A stretch of DNA of 64,000 nucleotides from Labilithrix sp. (GTDB lineage: Bacteria > Myxococcota_A > Polyangia > Polyangiales > Polyangiaceae), in NCBI GenBank assembly GCA_019637175.1, contig JAHBWD010000002.1, positions 62,001 to 126,000 on the forward strand. Reading direction: 5' to 3'. The notes below the pieces were generated by a model. The model was not told the DNA's origin. It was given only the letters and a program-made list of their open reading frames with translations, and did no database searches. Positions 9,598 through 18,140 of this stretch are shown piece by piece. Each line of letters starts with the position of its first letter. Positions within the stretch are counted from its first letter, which is position 1. A program made the translations under genes and the position numbers.

Positions 9598-10788
9598 ATG
9601 CGCCGTCTCTTCGCCCTCGCTGGTCTCGCCGCGCTCGCCGGGTGCTCCAGCGAAGGCGTGCTCGGATCGCTCGAGCAGCAGCCGGCGCCGGGGGAGAGCG
9701 CGCCCGGCGAGGTCCCGATCGCGACGACGGCGATCGCCGCGAGCGGGACGAGCACGTGCGTGAGAACGACCGGCGGCGAGGTCCGCTGCTGGGGCGGCAA
9801 CGAGACCGCCGGGCTCGGCGTCGGCTCCGAGCCCGAGATGAGCCGCGATCCTCTCACGCCGACGATCCTCGGCAAGGAGGGCGAGCCCGACGTCCCGATC
9901 CGCGACGTCAAGGCGCTCTTCGCCGGCGAAGAGGCGCGATGCGCCCTCACCGTCGACGGCAACCTCCACTGCTGGGGGCGCCTCGGCGTGCTCCACGTCG
10001 GCGGCGGACCCTTCGTGAACTGGCACGCGACGACGCTCCATCCGTTCACGTCGCGAGGCCCGTTCGGCGAGATCGCCCACGTCGCGATCGGCTTCCTCTT
10101 CACGTGCATCCTCACGAAGAGCGGCGAGGTTCGCTGCTTCGGCAAGAACGACAAGGGACAGGTCGGCGTCGGCCGCGACGAAGACGAGGCGATCCCGACG
10201 ACGCTGAACGGCTTCGACGGACCGGCCACGTCGGTGGCCGCGTCGATGGGCGGCGACTTCGCGTGCGCGACCACCGCGCCTGGATCGGTCTACTGCTGGG
10301 GCGACGGATCGAAGGGACAGTTCGGCGGCGCGAAGGAGATCGTGAACGCGCCGCGCCTCGTCGAGGGCGTGCCCGAGCGCGCCCTCGAGGTCGTGGCGGG
10401 CGCGGCGCACGTCTGCGCGCGCCTCGCTTCGGGTCGCGTCGCGTGCTGGGGCGAAGGCAAGAACGCCGAGCTCGGCAACCGCGGGCTCGAGAGCTCGACT
10501 GCGCCGGTCATGGCGGAGGTGACCGACATCGTCTCGCTCTCCGCCGGGCGCTCGCACACGTGCGGCGTGCGCACCGAAGGCTCGGTCTTCTGCTGGGGCG
10601 CCGACGACGAAGGTCAGTCGCGGATCTACAACCGCTCCTATCCGTGGGTCGCGCTCGAGCCGCCGTTCAAGGCGCGCGCGGTCACGTGCGGGCTCGCGCA
10701 CACGTGCGCGTGGGCCGAAGACGGCCGTGTCGAGTGCTGGGGCGCCGACGCGCGATCGCAGCTCGGCCCGAAGCAGGCGACGTTCTAG
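9598..10788 (+). CDS. RCC1-repeat lipoprotein
   Basis: A 396-residue predicted outer-envelope lipoprotein: MRRLFALAGLAALAGCSS has a clean LAGC lipobox. The mature protein is made of about seven RCC1/ALF-type blades, each recognisable by a C-x-W-G or CWGxxxxxQ/LG core (VRCWGGNETAGLG, LHCWGRLG, VRCFGKNDKGQVG, VYCWGDGSKGQFG, VACWGEGKNAELG, VFCWGADDEGQS, VECWGADARSQLG). A conserved cysteine at the start of each blade (STCV, ARCA, FTCI, FACA, HVCA, HTCG, HTCA) suggests intra-blade disulfides. Seven blades would close one propeller. The ligand is unknown. It is convergent with thiD. Confidence 0.85.
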   Translation: MRRLFALAGLAALAGCSSEGVLGSLEQQPAPGESAPGEVPIATTAIAASGTSTCVRTTGGEVRCWGGNETAGLGVGSEPEMSRDPLTPTILGKEGEPDVPIRDVKALFAGEEARCALTVDGNLHCWGRLGVLHVGGGPFVNWHATTLHPFTSRGPFGEIAHVAIGFLFTCILTKSGEVRCFGKNDKGQVGVGRDEDEAIPTTLNGFDGPATSVAASMGGDFACATTAPGSVYCWGDGSKGQFGGAKEIVNAPRLVEGVPERALEVVAGAAHVCARLASGRVACWGEGKNAELGNRGLESSTAPVMAEVTDIVSLSAGRSHTCGVRTEGSVFCWGADDEGQSRIYNRSYPWVALEPPFKARAVTCGLAHTCAWAEDGRVECWGADARSQLGPKQATF

Positions 10789-10797
10789 AGCACGCGC

Positions 10798-11613
10798 TCA
10801 CGCGAAGAGGACCTTGAGATCGCCGCCGATGTCGGCGGCCCGGTTGAGCGCTTCGTGGTGGGTCTTCTTCGACCATCGCAGCGCGTCGGAGAGCGCGCGC
10901 ACGGGATCGGCCGCGTAGTCGTCGGCGTGAACGGCGAGGCGACCGGCGACGAGAGACGCGAGGACGCAGCCGCCGCCGTGGAGCGGCGCCAGGCGAAGCC
11001 GCGGGGACGTGAGCTCGATGATGCGCGGGCCCGTCTCGGGCGCCGCGATCGCGAGCAGATCGACCGCGTGGGGCCCCGTGAGATGGCCGCCTTTGACGAG
11101 GACGGCGCGACAGCCTTGGCGGAGGAGGGCATGTGCAGCGTCGTGGGCTTCGTCGAGGCGCGTGACGCGCGTGCCCGTGAGCACCTCGGCTTCGGGCGCG
11201 TTGACCGTGACGAGCGCTGCGCGGCCGAGGACGCGATCGCGCAAGACGCCGACGGCGCGCTCGTCGAGCAGGCGCGCGCGGCCGCGCGTCGGCATCATCA
11301 CGGCGTCGACCACCGCGGGGATGTCGCGGTGGATCGCCAGGAAATCCCCGATCGCGCGCGCGTTCTCGTCGCTCCCGAGCGCGCCCACCTTGATGGCGCG
11401 GACGCGCTGGTGCTTCAGGACTTCATTGCACTCTGCAATGAGCTCCGACTTCGGCACCGGGGTGGCGGCGCGCAGGCCGGACGTCGATTGAACCGTGAGG
11501 ACGGCGACGGCGGCGCAGGCGAAGGCGCCGGCCTGGGTGATGCCGCGGGCGTCGGCGAGGATGCCGGCCCCTCCCCCCGGATCGAGGCCCCCGATCGACA
11601 GAACGCAGGGCAC
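10798..11613 (-). CDS. thiD: Hydroxymethylpyrimidine/phosphomethylpyrimidine kinase
   Basis: A 271-residue ribokinase-fold enzyme expected to phosphorylate HMP and HMP-phosphate in thiamine pyrophosphate synthesis. LSIGGLDPGGGAGILAD corresponds to the family's N-terminal motif, VNAPEAEVLTG to TPNxxEAxxL, VLVKGGHL is well conserved, and GGGCVLASLVAG is the anion-hole motif with the catalytic Cys. Several usually invariant positions differ (GxDPSGGAG reads GGLDPGGGAG, DPVMVAxSG reads DAVMMPTRG), so substrate use may have drifted. The GTG start at 11613 directly precedes the family N-terminus. No other thiamine genes are nearby. Confidence 0.85.
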   Translation of the reverse strand: MPCVLSIGGLDPGGGAGILADARGITQAGAFACAAVAVLTVQSTSGLRAATPVPKSELIAECNEVLKHQRVRAIKVGALGSDENARAIGDFLAIHRDIPAVVDAVMMPTRGRARLLDERAVGVLRDRVLGRAALVTVNAPEAEVLTGTRVTRLDEAHDAAHALLRQGCRAVLVKGGHLTGPHAVDLLAIAAPETGPRIIELTSPRLRLAPLHGGGCVLASLVAGRLAVHADDYAADPVRALSDALRWSKKTHHEALNRAADIGGDLKVLFA

Positions 11614-11751
11614 CGGCGCGGATTTCGGGGCCGCGCGCGTGGCGCGAGCTGCCTTCGAGCGAGACGCGCGAGACGAAACAGACGGGCGAGACGGCAAGAC
11701 CCGCAGATGCTCTCTTGCTCTCCCGTGTCGCGCAAGCGAGTATACGCGTCG

Positions 11752-12435
11752 ATGAGGCGACCGCGCCGAGCCGGCCTTGCGATGGGCCTCGCCGCTGCAG
11801 CTGTCGCCATGAGCGCGCCCCAGGCGGCGAGCGCGCAGTGCGTCGACGAAGAGCTCAAGCAGGATCTCGTCGGCGGCCGCCACTACCGCGGCGTGCAGGA
11901 GAGGCTCTTCACCAAGGCGTTCCGCCACGAGCTGTCGGCGATGGGCGGCTACTACGCCGGCGACCTCTTCTCTTCGAGCTGGCTCGCCGGGGGCGCGTAC
12001 ACGTTTCATTTCAGCGAAGATCTCGGGCTCGAGGCGAGCGTCCAGTTCACGCGCTTCCGCACCGCGGTCACCGACAGCTACGAGCGCCGTTACCCTCAGG
12101 TCCAGGTCGAGGAGCGTACGAACCGCCCCGGGCGCCTCTACTTCGGCCACCTCGTGTGGAGCTTCGCCTACGGCAAGCTGCGCTGGATGGGCGGCGGCAT
12201 CAGCCGCTTCGACTTCAACCTCGCGCTCGGCGCCGGCGTCACCGACGACTCGACGGCACAAGGCCTCACGGGGAGCTTCGGCCTCGGAACGAAGTGGTAC
12301 TTCGGCAAGTGGTTCGCCGTCCGCATCGACGTGCGCAATCACATCCTGAAGGAGACGCTCATCGGCGAGGATCACCTCGTCAACGACATCCTCCTCACCG
12401 GAGGCTTCAGCGTCTTCATCCCGTTCGGGGGCTGA
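11752..12435 (+). CDS. Outer-membrane beta-barrel protein, myxobacterial type (GltA/GltB-like)
   Basis: A 227-residue exported protein with signal peptide ending AASAQ. The body alternates polar and aromatic residues as expected for a transmembrane beta-barrel (GGYYAGDLFSSSWLAGGAYT, RLYFGHLVWSFAYGKLRW, FGLGTKWYFGKWFAVRIDVR) and ends VFIPFGG. This matches the myxobacterial 'outer membrane beta-barrel domain' family that includes the GltA/GltB porin-like parts of the gliding apparatus. The downstream TPR gene supports that reading, but many paralogues exist and the assignment to Glt is inference. Confidence 0.7.
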   Translation: MRRPRRAGLAMGLAAAAVAMSAPQAASAQCVDEELKQDLVGGRHYRGVQERLFTKAFRHELSAMGGYYAGDLFSSSWLAGGAYTFHFSEDLGLEASVQFTRFRTAVTDSYERRYPQVQVEERTNRPGRLYFGHLVWSFAYGKLRWMGGGISRFDFNLALGAGVTDDSTAQGLTGSFGLGTKWYFGKWFAVRIDVRNHILKETLIGEDHLVNDILLTGGFSVFIPFGG

Positions 12436-12438
12436 TCG

Positions 12439-12801
12439 CTAGGCCAGCAGCCATACGACGGCGAGCGCCGCCGCGGCGGGGCCAGCCTGGATGTAGGCGA
12501 TCCGCCGCGACACGGTGGCACCGCCGAAGACACCGGCGACGACGACGCAGCCGAGGAAGAACGTCGCGAGCGCGCGCGAGGCGTGCGCCTCGGCGACCAG
12601 GCTCCACACGAGGCCCGCGACGAGGAACAGGTTGTAGAGTCCCTGGTTCATGGCCAGGGCCGCGGACTCCTTGGCGAACGCTTCGGTCGTGCCGAAGGTC
12701 TTGCGGCCGAGCGGCTTGGTCCAGAGCAGCATCTCGAGCACCGCGAACCAGACGTGCTCGAAGGCCACGACGCCGATCAGGATGCGCGCGAGGAGGGTCA
12801 C
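12439..12801 (-). CDS. DUF1304-family integral membrane protein
   Basis: A 120-residue protein with four predicted membrane helices and the DUF1304 features EHVWFAVLEM, MNQGLYNLFLVAGL and the C-terminal RIAYIQAGPAAAAL. The function of the family is unknown. It sits on the opposite strand inside the beta-barrel/TPR gene group, with its stop only a few bases from the beta-barrel stop and its start facing the next gene across 50 bases, so it interrupts rather than belongs to that operon. Confidence 0.85.
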   Translation of the reverse strand: MTLLARILIGVVAFEHVWFAVLEMLLWTKPLGRKTFGTTEAFAKESAALAMNQGLYNLFLVAGLVWSLVAEAHASRALATFFLGCVVVAGVFGGATVSRRIAYIQAGPAAAALAVVWLLA

Positions 12802-12851
12802 GCGGACAGCGTATCGGGCCGGGGCGTTTTGACATAGAATCCGGTTCGCGA

Positions 12852-13601
12852 ATGCGAGCGCGAAAGCGAACCCGGTTCATCGCCGCCGTTCTCGTCGCCG
12901 GCGCGACGACGCTCGCGACGTTGGCGCTGGCGCAGCGTCCGAAGGCGCCGGCGGCCAAGCCGAAGCCTCCGCCCGCGAAGGTCGACGCCGCGCCGCCGGA
13001 AGAGCCGAACGGCGACGCGGGGGGCGCCGCCGCGCCGCCCGAGCCGCCGCCCGCGCCCGATCTCGGTGACGGCGGGCGCGCTTCGCCGCTGAACCCCGCA
13101 CCCCAAGAGCTGCCGAGCGCGAACGCCGACGCCGGCGCGCCGATCGACTACGACCGACTCCTCGCCGACATCGCGGCGCTCCGCGCGCGCGTCGCCGCGG
13201 TGAGCGACAACCTCTATCAGTCGCGCATCGCGATCGGCCTCCAGACCGACGGCGATCACGGAAAGATCGCGCGCCTCACGGTCGCGCTCGACGACGGCGT
13301 CGTCTACACGGCGCCCGCCTCGTTCGCCGCGTCCGACATGACGACGGTGTACGACCACTCGGTCGCGCCCGGGCGTCACGCGGTGACGATCGACGTCGAT
13401 CGCAAAGACGATCGCGACGAGTCGTTCCGCACCTCGCAGCGAAATCGCTTCGCCGTCGACGTGCCGCGCGATCATCGCGTCGAGGTGCAGGTCAAGCTCA
13501 TCGACGACTCGGCGATGGGCAAAGACTTCCCCGCCGACAAGAGCGGCAAGTACGACCTGCGCCTCCGCGTGAAGGCCGTCGCCAAACCGGTCGCGAAGTG
13601 A
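12852..13601 (+). CDS. Exported Pro/Ala-rich protein with C-terminal beta domain, Glt-associated candidate
   Basis: A 249-residue protein. The signal peptide (ending ATLALAQ) is followed by an 80-residue Pro/Ala/Lys linker, a short helical segment (LLADIAALRARVAAVSD) and a beta-rich C-terminal domain of about 120 residues (RIAIGLQTDGDHGKIARLTV to LRLRVKAVAKPVAK). The linker could span the periplasm or peptidoglycan. It overlaps the following TPR gene (TGATG). The same order of beta-barrel, Pro-rich protein and TPR protein resembles the outer-membrane glt gene group of Myxococcus, but I cannot assign a specific Glt letter. Confidence 0.65.
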   Translation: MRARKRTRFIAAVLVAGATTLATLALAQRPKAPAAKPKPPPAKVDAAPPEEPNGDAGGAAAPPEPPPAPDLGDGGRASPLNPAPQELPSANADAGAPIDYDRLLADIAALRARVAAVSDNLYQSRIAIGLQTDGDHGKIARLTVALDDGVVYTAPASFAASDMTTVYDHSVAPGRHAVTIDVDRKDDRDESFRTSQRNRFAVDVPRDHRVEVQVKLIDDSAMGKDFPADKSGKYDLRLRVKAVAKPVAK

Positions 13602-15640
13602 TGAGCCGCGCGCGCGCTCTCTCGCTCACGATCGCGCTCGCGCTCCTCACGCCGCTCGTCGCCGCGCAGCCGGCGCCTGCGCCTTCGAATGGGCCTGCGC
13701 CTGCGCCTGCGACGACGCCGAGCGCGCCCGCGTCGGCGTCTGCGGCGCCTCCTGCGGCGCCCGCGCCGACCGATCCCACGCGCGGCGACCGCATGCGCGC
13801 TTATCACGACGCGATGGCTCGCCGTCGCCTCGCGTCGGCCGAGCCGATGCGCGTCGAACAGGTCGCGGAGCGCGTCGCCGAAGCCGAGGCCCTCGTCTCG
13901 TTCGGCCGGCACGAAGAAGCGATCTCGAAGATGACCGAGGTGGTCGAGCACCCGCGCTTCGATCTCGTCGCCGAGCAGCAAGAAGGGCGCGCCGCGCTCT
14001 ACCTGCTCGGGCACGCGCTCGCCGCGGCGGGCATCCACGAGTCGGCGCGCGCGTATCTCCGCAAGTCGATCGCCGCCAAGGGCGCGTGGGATCAGTACGG
14101 GCCGTACGCGCGCCGCGCCGTCCGGCGCCTCGTCGAGATCGCGCTCGAGACCCGAAATTACCGCGCCGGTCTCGAGGATCTCGCGAGCGTGCCGGCGAAC
14201 GCGCCTCCGGAGATCCGCGCCGAGGTCGCCTACATGACCGGCCGCGCGAAGGAGGCCTCGGGCGATCCCGAAGGCGCGATCGCGGCGTACGCGCAGGTCC
14301 CGCAGACTTCGCGCTTCTGGTCGCAGGCGACGTACCTTTCGGGCCTCATCCACGTCGAGCGCGGGAGGCCGCGCGAGGGCGAGAACCTCTTCTGCAAGGT
14401 CGCCGATCCCAAGCGCCAAGACAGGACGACGCCGGTCTTCGCCGACGAGCGGTTCTTCGCCGTGCGCGATCTCGCTCGCCTCGCGCTCGGGCGCGTGGCC
14501 CACGAAGAGTCACGCCACGACGACGCGCGCTACTACTACTACCTCGTCCCGCGCGACTCCGATCGCTTGGCCGAAGCGCTCTACGAGGCGGCCACGACGC
14601 GCTACGAGAAGAAAGACTACGAGGGCGCTCGCGAGCTGCTCGACGAGCTCAAGGCGCTCAAGACGCATCATCGCTACGAAGACGAAGCGCAGATCCTCGA
14701 CGCGTACATCGATCTCGCGCTCTGCCGCTTCCCGGAGGCCGATCGCAAGCTCGTCGCGTTCTTGAAGGAGTACGAGCCGGTCCGCGACGGCGCGCGACGG
14801 TTGGGGCAGAGCGAGCGAGGCACGCGCGCGCTGCTCTCGGCCGCGCGATCGGGCTCCGACGCCGGCGGTGGCGAGGCCGCGGCGTCCGTCACGCCCGATC
14901 AGCTCCGCGCGGTCGCGGCGCTCGTTCGCGTCGACCCTCTCTACGGCGAGCTCGCGCGCAAGCACGCCGTGCTCGAGCGCGAAGCGGGCGGTCTCCGCAT
15001 GGCGTCGGGTCAGATCGGCGACATGCAGCGGAGCCTCGCGACGACGGGCGGCGTTCGCCCTGCGGTCGAAGATCGTTCCGATCCGATCGAGAAGGCGCAA
15101 GACGCGCGGGCGGCCCTCGACGGCGTGCGCCGTCAGATCGACGATCTCGAGCAGGCGCGCGCGGGCGCCGACAAGATCGCGCCGCTCCGCAAGGAGCTCA
15201 CCGAGCTCGAGGCGCGCGTCGGCGCCGGCTCTTCGGCCGCGGCCGAGGCCGCCGCCGCGCAGGCCAGCGCCGCCGGCGCCGATCTGCCGGATCTCCTGCG
15301 CGCCGACGCGACGTACGCCGCCGCGCTGAGCCGCGAGGTCGAAGGGATCCGCGGCGAGCTCGGCGCCGCCGAAGCCGCGCTCGCCAAAGACGCGCTGCGC
15401 CGCCTCGATCTCCGGCTCTCGCGCCTGCTCCGCCGCGCGCGTCTCGGGCGCATCGAGTCCGTGCTCGGAAAGAAGCGCGCGCTCGAGGTCGAGATCGAGG
15501 CGATCAACGCCGGCTTCCTCCCGAAAGACGCGCTCGACTCGCTCGACGCCGCGCGCTTCCTTCGCGACAACGAGGAGTACTGGCCCTTCGAAGGCGACGA
15601 CTGGCCCGACGAGTTCGTCGGATCCGAGAGCCTCAAGTAG
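13601..15640 (+). CDS. Exported TPR and coiled-coil protein (GltC-like)
   Basis: A 679-residue protein with a signal peptide (ending VAAQ) and a Pro/Ala/Ser linker. TPR-like helices run through residues of about 70-410 (LVSFGRHEEAISKMTEVVEH, YDEAATTRYEKKDYEGAREL-type units), followed by a long Ala/Glu/Arg coiled coil and a highly acidic aromatic tail (EEYWPFEGDDWPDEFVG). Length and layout resemble GltC, the periplasmic TPR partner of the GltA/GltB barrels, and the neighbourhood fits. It overlaps both neighbours by one base, so the three genes 12852-17451 are one transcription unit. An alternative GTG sits one codon upstream. Confidence 0.7.
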   Translation: MSRARALSLTIALALLTPLVAAQPAPAPSNGPAPAPATTPSAPASASAAPPAAPAPTDPTRGDRMRAYHDAMARRRLASAEPMRVEQVAERVAEAEALVSFGRHEEAISKMTEVVEHPRFDLVAEQQEGRAALYLLGHALAAAGIHESARAYLRKSIAAKGAWDQYGPYARRAVRRLVEIALETRNYRAGLEDLASVPANAPPEIRAEVAYMTGRAKEASGDPEGAIAAYAQVPQTSRFWSQATYLSGLIHVERGRPREGENLFCKVADPKRQDRTTPVFADERFFAVRDLARLALGRVAHEESRHDDARYYYYLVPRDSDRLAEALYEAATTRYEKKDYEGARELLDELKALKTHHRYEDEAQILDAYIDLALCRFPEADRKLVAFLKEYEPVRDGARRLGQSERGTRALLSAARSGSDAGGGEAAASVTPDQLRAVAALVRVDPLYGELARKHAVLEREAGGLRMASGQIGDMQRSLATTGGVRPAVEDRSDPIEKAQDARAALDGVRRQIDDLEQARAGADKIAPLRKELTELEARVGAGSSAAAEAAAAQASAAGADLPDLLRADATYAAALSREVEGIRGELGAAEAALAKDALRRLDLRLSRLLRRARLGRIESVLGKKRALEVEIEAINAGFLPKDALDSLDAARFLRDNEEYWPFEGDDWPDEFVGSESLK

Positions 15641-17451
15641 TGTCGCTGTTTCCCAAGTGCCGGTTCGAGGTGCTCCTCCCCGGCGGCGTCATCACGCCGG
15701 GAGAGCGCCTCGACGGCGTGCTCGTCCTCCACGCCCCCGAGCCGATCCGGCGCGCCGAGATGGTGCAGCTCGCGATGCGGAGCCGCGCGTGGGCCGGCTA
15801 CGGATCGGGAAAGAACCGCACGGTCGAGCGGAGAAACCTGTTCTTCGCGCCGCTCCACATGGATCTCCCGAACGACGTCCTGCCGGCGGGGTCGCACCGC
15901 TTTCCGTTCTCCATCGACGTGCCTTCCTATCTGCCTCCGGGCTTCGTCGGCCCCGACTGCGCGATCGAGCACGTGATCGAGACGAGCCTCGACGTCGACT
16001 GGGCGATCGATCCCAAGGCGAGCTTCCCGCCCTTCTTGCGGGTGCCCGCGCGCACCGGCGTGCGCACGCCGCTGACGACGCGATCGCACGGGACGTTCCA
16101 CGACAGCCTCGTGATCGAGGTGACGCTCGCCTCGTCGGTCATCGCGCATCACGAGCAGCTCACCGGACAGATCGCGCTGCGCGGCGGGCACGACGCGCGC
16201 TTCGACGCGGTGAACCTGAAGCTCGCGAGCGTCGCCACCATCCGCATGGGTCGCGGCGATCGTCGCGAGGCGGGCGCCACCACGATCCGCATCCCGGCCC
16301 ACATGGTGCGCAGCGGCGAGCCGGTGCCGTTCGCGTTTCCGCCGGCCACGAGCATGCCGCCGTCGTTCGACAGCTGGGTGATGAAGCACGACCTCGTGCT
16401 CTCGGTGAGCGCCGACATCCCCTGGGCGTTCGATCCCTCCTTCGAGATCGCGCTCGAGGTGCTCCCCGCGGGCTCGACGCTCCACGGCGAGGCGAGCGCG
16501 GGCGCGGTGGGAAGCGAGCGCCTCCGCGCGCTCGCCACGGCGATGGCGAGCGCGAGCGGCTTGCGCGTGGCGCGCGCGCCGGTCTTGGTCGAGGGCGCGG
16601 TCGGCCCCGTGACCGTTCGAATCACCGACGCGCCGCGCGAGCACCTCGGCGTCGAGGTCGATCTCTTCTTTCCCAGCGTCGAGCTCGGCGTCGCGTTTCG
16701 ACCGATGGGGATCCTCGACGGCCTGCGCGACTCGCCGCTCTTGCCCGCACCGCTGCGCAACGCCTACCTCCTGCGCTGCTCGCAGCCCGACGCGCGGCCC
16801 AAGGTCGACGACGCCGCGCTCTCTGCGTTCGTGGCCGCCGCGCTCGCCGATCTCGGCGGGGCGTCGGAGGTTCGCTTCGCCGATCATCACCTCGGCATGC
16901 ACTTTCCCATCCAGGCCGACCGCGAAGGCGAGCGAATGGTGCAAGCTGCAACCTTCGCCGTGAGCCGCGCCAAGGCCGTCGCCGCGGCGATCGCCGCGCT
17001 GCCGTTCGCGGCGCCGACGGCCGGCGCCCGCGCGACGTGGCAGGCGTTCGCCGCCGCGCACGACGCCGTGCTCGTGCCGACGGGGCCGACGATTCACGGT
17101 GTATTCCATCGCGCGAAGGTGCTCGGCGGAGACGAACGACGCGTCGTCTCGTCGATCGCGACGGCGTGGACGAAGGAGGGCCCGCTCACCCGCGTGAACG
17201 TCGATCTGCTGGACACTTCGCTGCCGAAGAGCGCGTGGCCCGAGCTCGCCGCGGCGGAGCCGGGGCCGCGCTTGCGCGCCGTACGCGCGGTCTTTCCCGA
17301 GACCGACATCGGCGGACAGGGCCACCTCGCGACGCTCGAGCGACCGGGCTTCACGGCCGATCCGAGCGAGCTCTTGCCGGCGATCGAGGCCTTCTTTGCG
17401 TGGGTGCTCGACGCGCGGGGCGAGCGGCGTGCAGACTCTCCCTATCGATGA
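15640..17451 (+). CDS. Arrestin-fold (Spo0M/arrestin-like) cytoplasmic protein
   Basis: A 603-residue protein without a signal peptide. The first 330 residues read as two arrestin-type beta-sandwich halves: FEVLLPGGVITPGERLDGVL, then SHRFPFSIDVPSYLPPGFVG and CAIEHVIETSLDVDW (N-lobe signatures), and SSVIAHHEQLTGQIALRGG plus TIRIPAHMVRSGEPVPF (C-lobe). The remaining 270 residues have no recognised domain but are conserved-looking alpha/beta sequence. The start is a GTG overlapping the upstream stop by one base. Arrestin-like proteins bind membrane or scaffold partners; a link to the co-transcribed GltC-like protein is inference. Confidence 0.65.
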   Translation: MSLFPKCRFEVLLPGGVITPGERLDGVLVLHAPEPIRRAEMVQLAMRSRAWAGYGSGKNRTVERRNLFFAPLHMDLPNDVLPAGSHRFPFSIDVPSYLPPGFVGPDCAIEHVIETSLDVDWAIDPKASFPPFLRVPARTGVRTPLTTRSHGTFHDSLVIEVTLASSVIAHHEQLTGQIALRGGHDARFDAVNLKLASVATIRMGRGDRREAGATTIRIPAHMVRSGEPVPFAFPPATSMPPSFDSWVMKHDLVLSVSADIPWAFDPSFEIALEVLPAGSTLHGEASAGAVGSERLRALATAMASASGLRVARAPVLVEGAVGPVTVRITDAPREHLGVEVDLFFPSVELGVAFRPMGILDGLRDSPLLPAPLRNAYLLRCSQPDARPKVDDAALSAFVAAALADLGGASEVRFADHHLGMHFPIQADREGERMVQAATFAVSRAKAVAAAIAALPFAAPTAGARATWQAFAAAHDAVLVPTGPTIHGVFHRAKVLGGDERRVVSSIATAWTKEGPLTRVNVDLLDTSLPKSAWPELAAAEPGPRLRAVRAVFPETDIGGQGHLATLERPGFTADPSELLPAIEAFFAWVLDARGERRADSPYR

Positions 17452-17467
17452 GGAGCTCGAGGAAGAC

Positions 17468-18127
17468 ATGCGCTGGATCGCTGTCGTCGTTCTGACCTTG
17501 GTCGCGTGCCGCAAGGATGCTCCTCCGGAGGCCACGACCTCCGCTTCGGCGTCGGCTCCCCCGGCGCCGGCATCGGCTTCGGCATCGGCTTCGGCATCGG
17601 CTGCGCCGTCGGCTTCGGCTTCGCCATCGGCTTCGGCATCGGCTTCGGCTTCCGCTCCCGCGGTGAGCCTCAAGTCGTTCCCTGGGACGGAGAAGGGGGC
17701 CGCCGCGCTGCTCGCCGAGTTCGTCAAGCCGGGCGCCGACACGATGGGTCTCTCCAAGCAGCTCCGTCCGTCGCTCGCCGACTACAAGGCGCTCTTCGAC
17801 GGCCCAACGGCGACGAAGATCGAGTCGGTCTACTCACCTGAGTGGGAAGCCGAGAACCTCGTCATCGCCCCCAAGCCGGGCCAGACGGAGGTGAAGCTCT
17901 GGCGCGCGACGGTCGCCGAGCTTCGCGCGGGAACCGGCCACGCCAAGGAGTTCCCCGGCGCCTACAAGCAGATCATCCCTCACTTCGTCGGCAACGCAGC
18001 GATCTACCGCTTCAAGTTCGTCGAGCCCGGCAAGGACACCGGCATGTCGTTCGACGGGCTCGCGCACGTCAACGGCCACTGGGTCATCGTGCCGAAGCCC
18101 TGGCGCGGCCTGGACGATCACCACTGA
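17468..18127 (+). CDS. Lipoprotein with Ala-Ser repeat linker, unknown
   Basis: A 219-residue lipoprotein (MRWIAVVVLTLVACRKDAPP; LVAC lipobox) with a linker of about 45 residues of alternating Ala-Ser/Pro, then a compact C-terminal domain of about 130 residues (TEKGAAALLAEFVKPGADTM to VPKPWRGLD). No family is recognised. The ATG is chosen because it begins the lipoprotein signal; the frame is open upstream into the previous gene. It follows the arrestin-like gene by 16 bases and may be part of the same unit. Confidence 0.75.
   Translation: MRWIAVVVLTLVACRKDAPPEATTSASASAPPAPASASASASASAAPSASASPSASASASASAPAVSLKSFPGTEKGAAALLAEFVKPGADTMGLSKQLRPSLADYKALFDGPTATKIESVYSPEWEAENLVIAPKPGQTEVKLWRATVAELRAGTGHAKEFPGAYKQIIPHFVGNAAIYRFKFVEPGKDTGMSFDGLAHVNGHWVIVPKPWRGLDDHH
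17540..17660 (+). repeat. Degenerate hexanucleotide microsatellite (GGCATC/GGCTTC)
   Basis: About 120 bases built of six-base units alternating GGCATC, GGCTTC and GGCGTC, encoding the Ala-Ser linker of the lipoprotein. Because the unit is two codons, gain or loss of units changes linker length without shifting the frame. Confidence 0.8.
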
Positions 18128-18140
18128 CGCGAAGTCGCGC

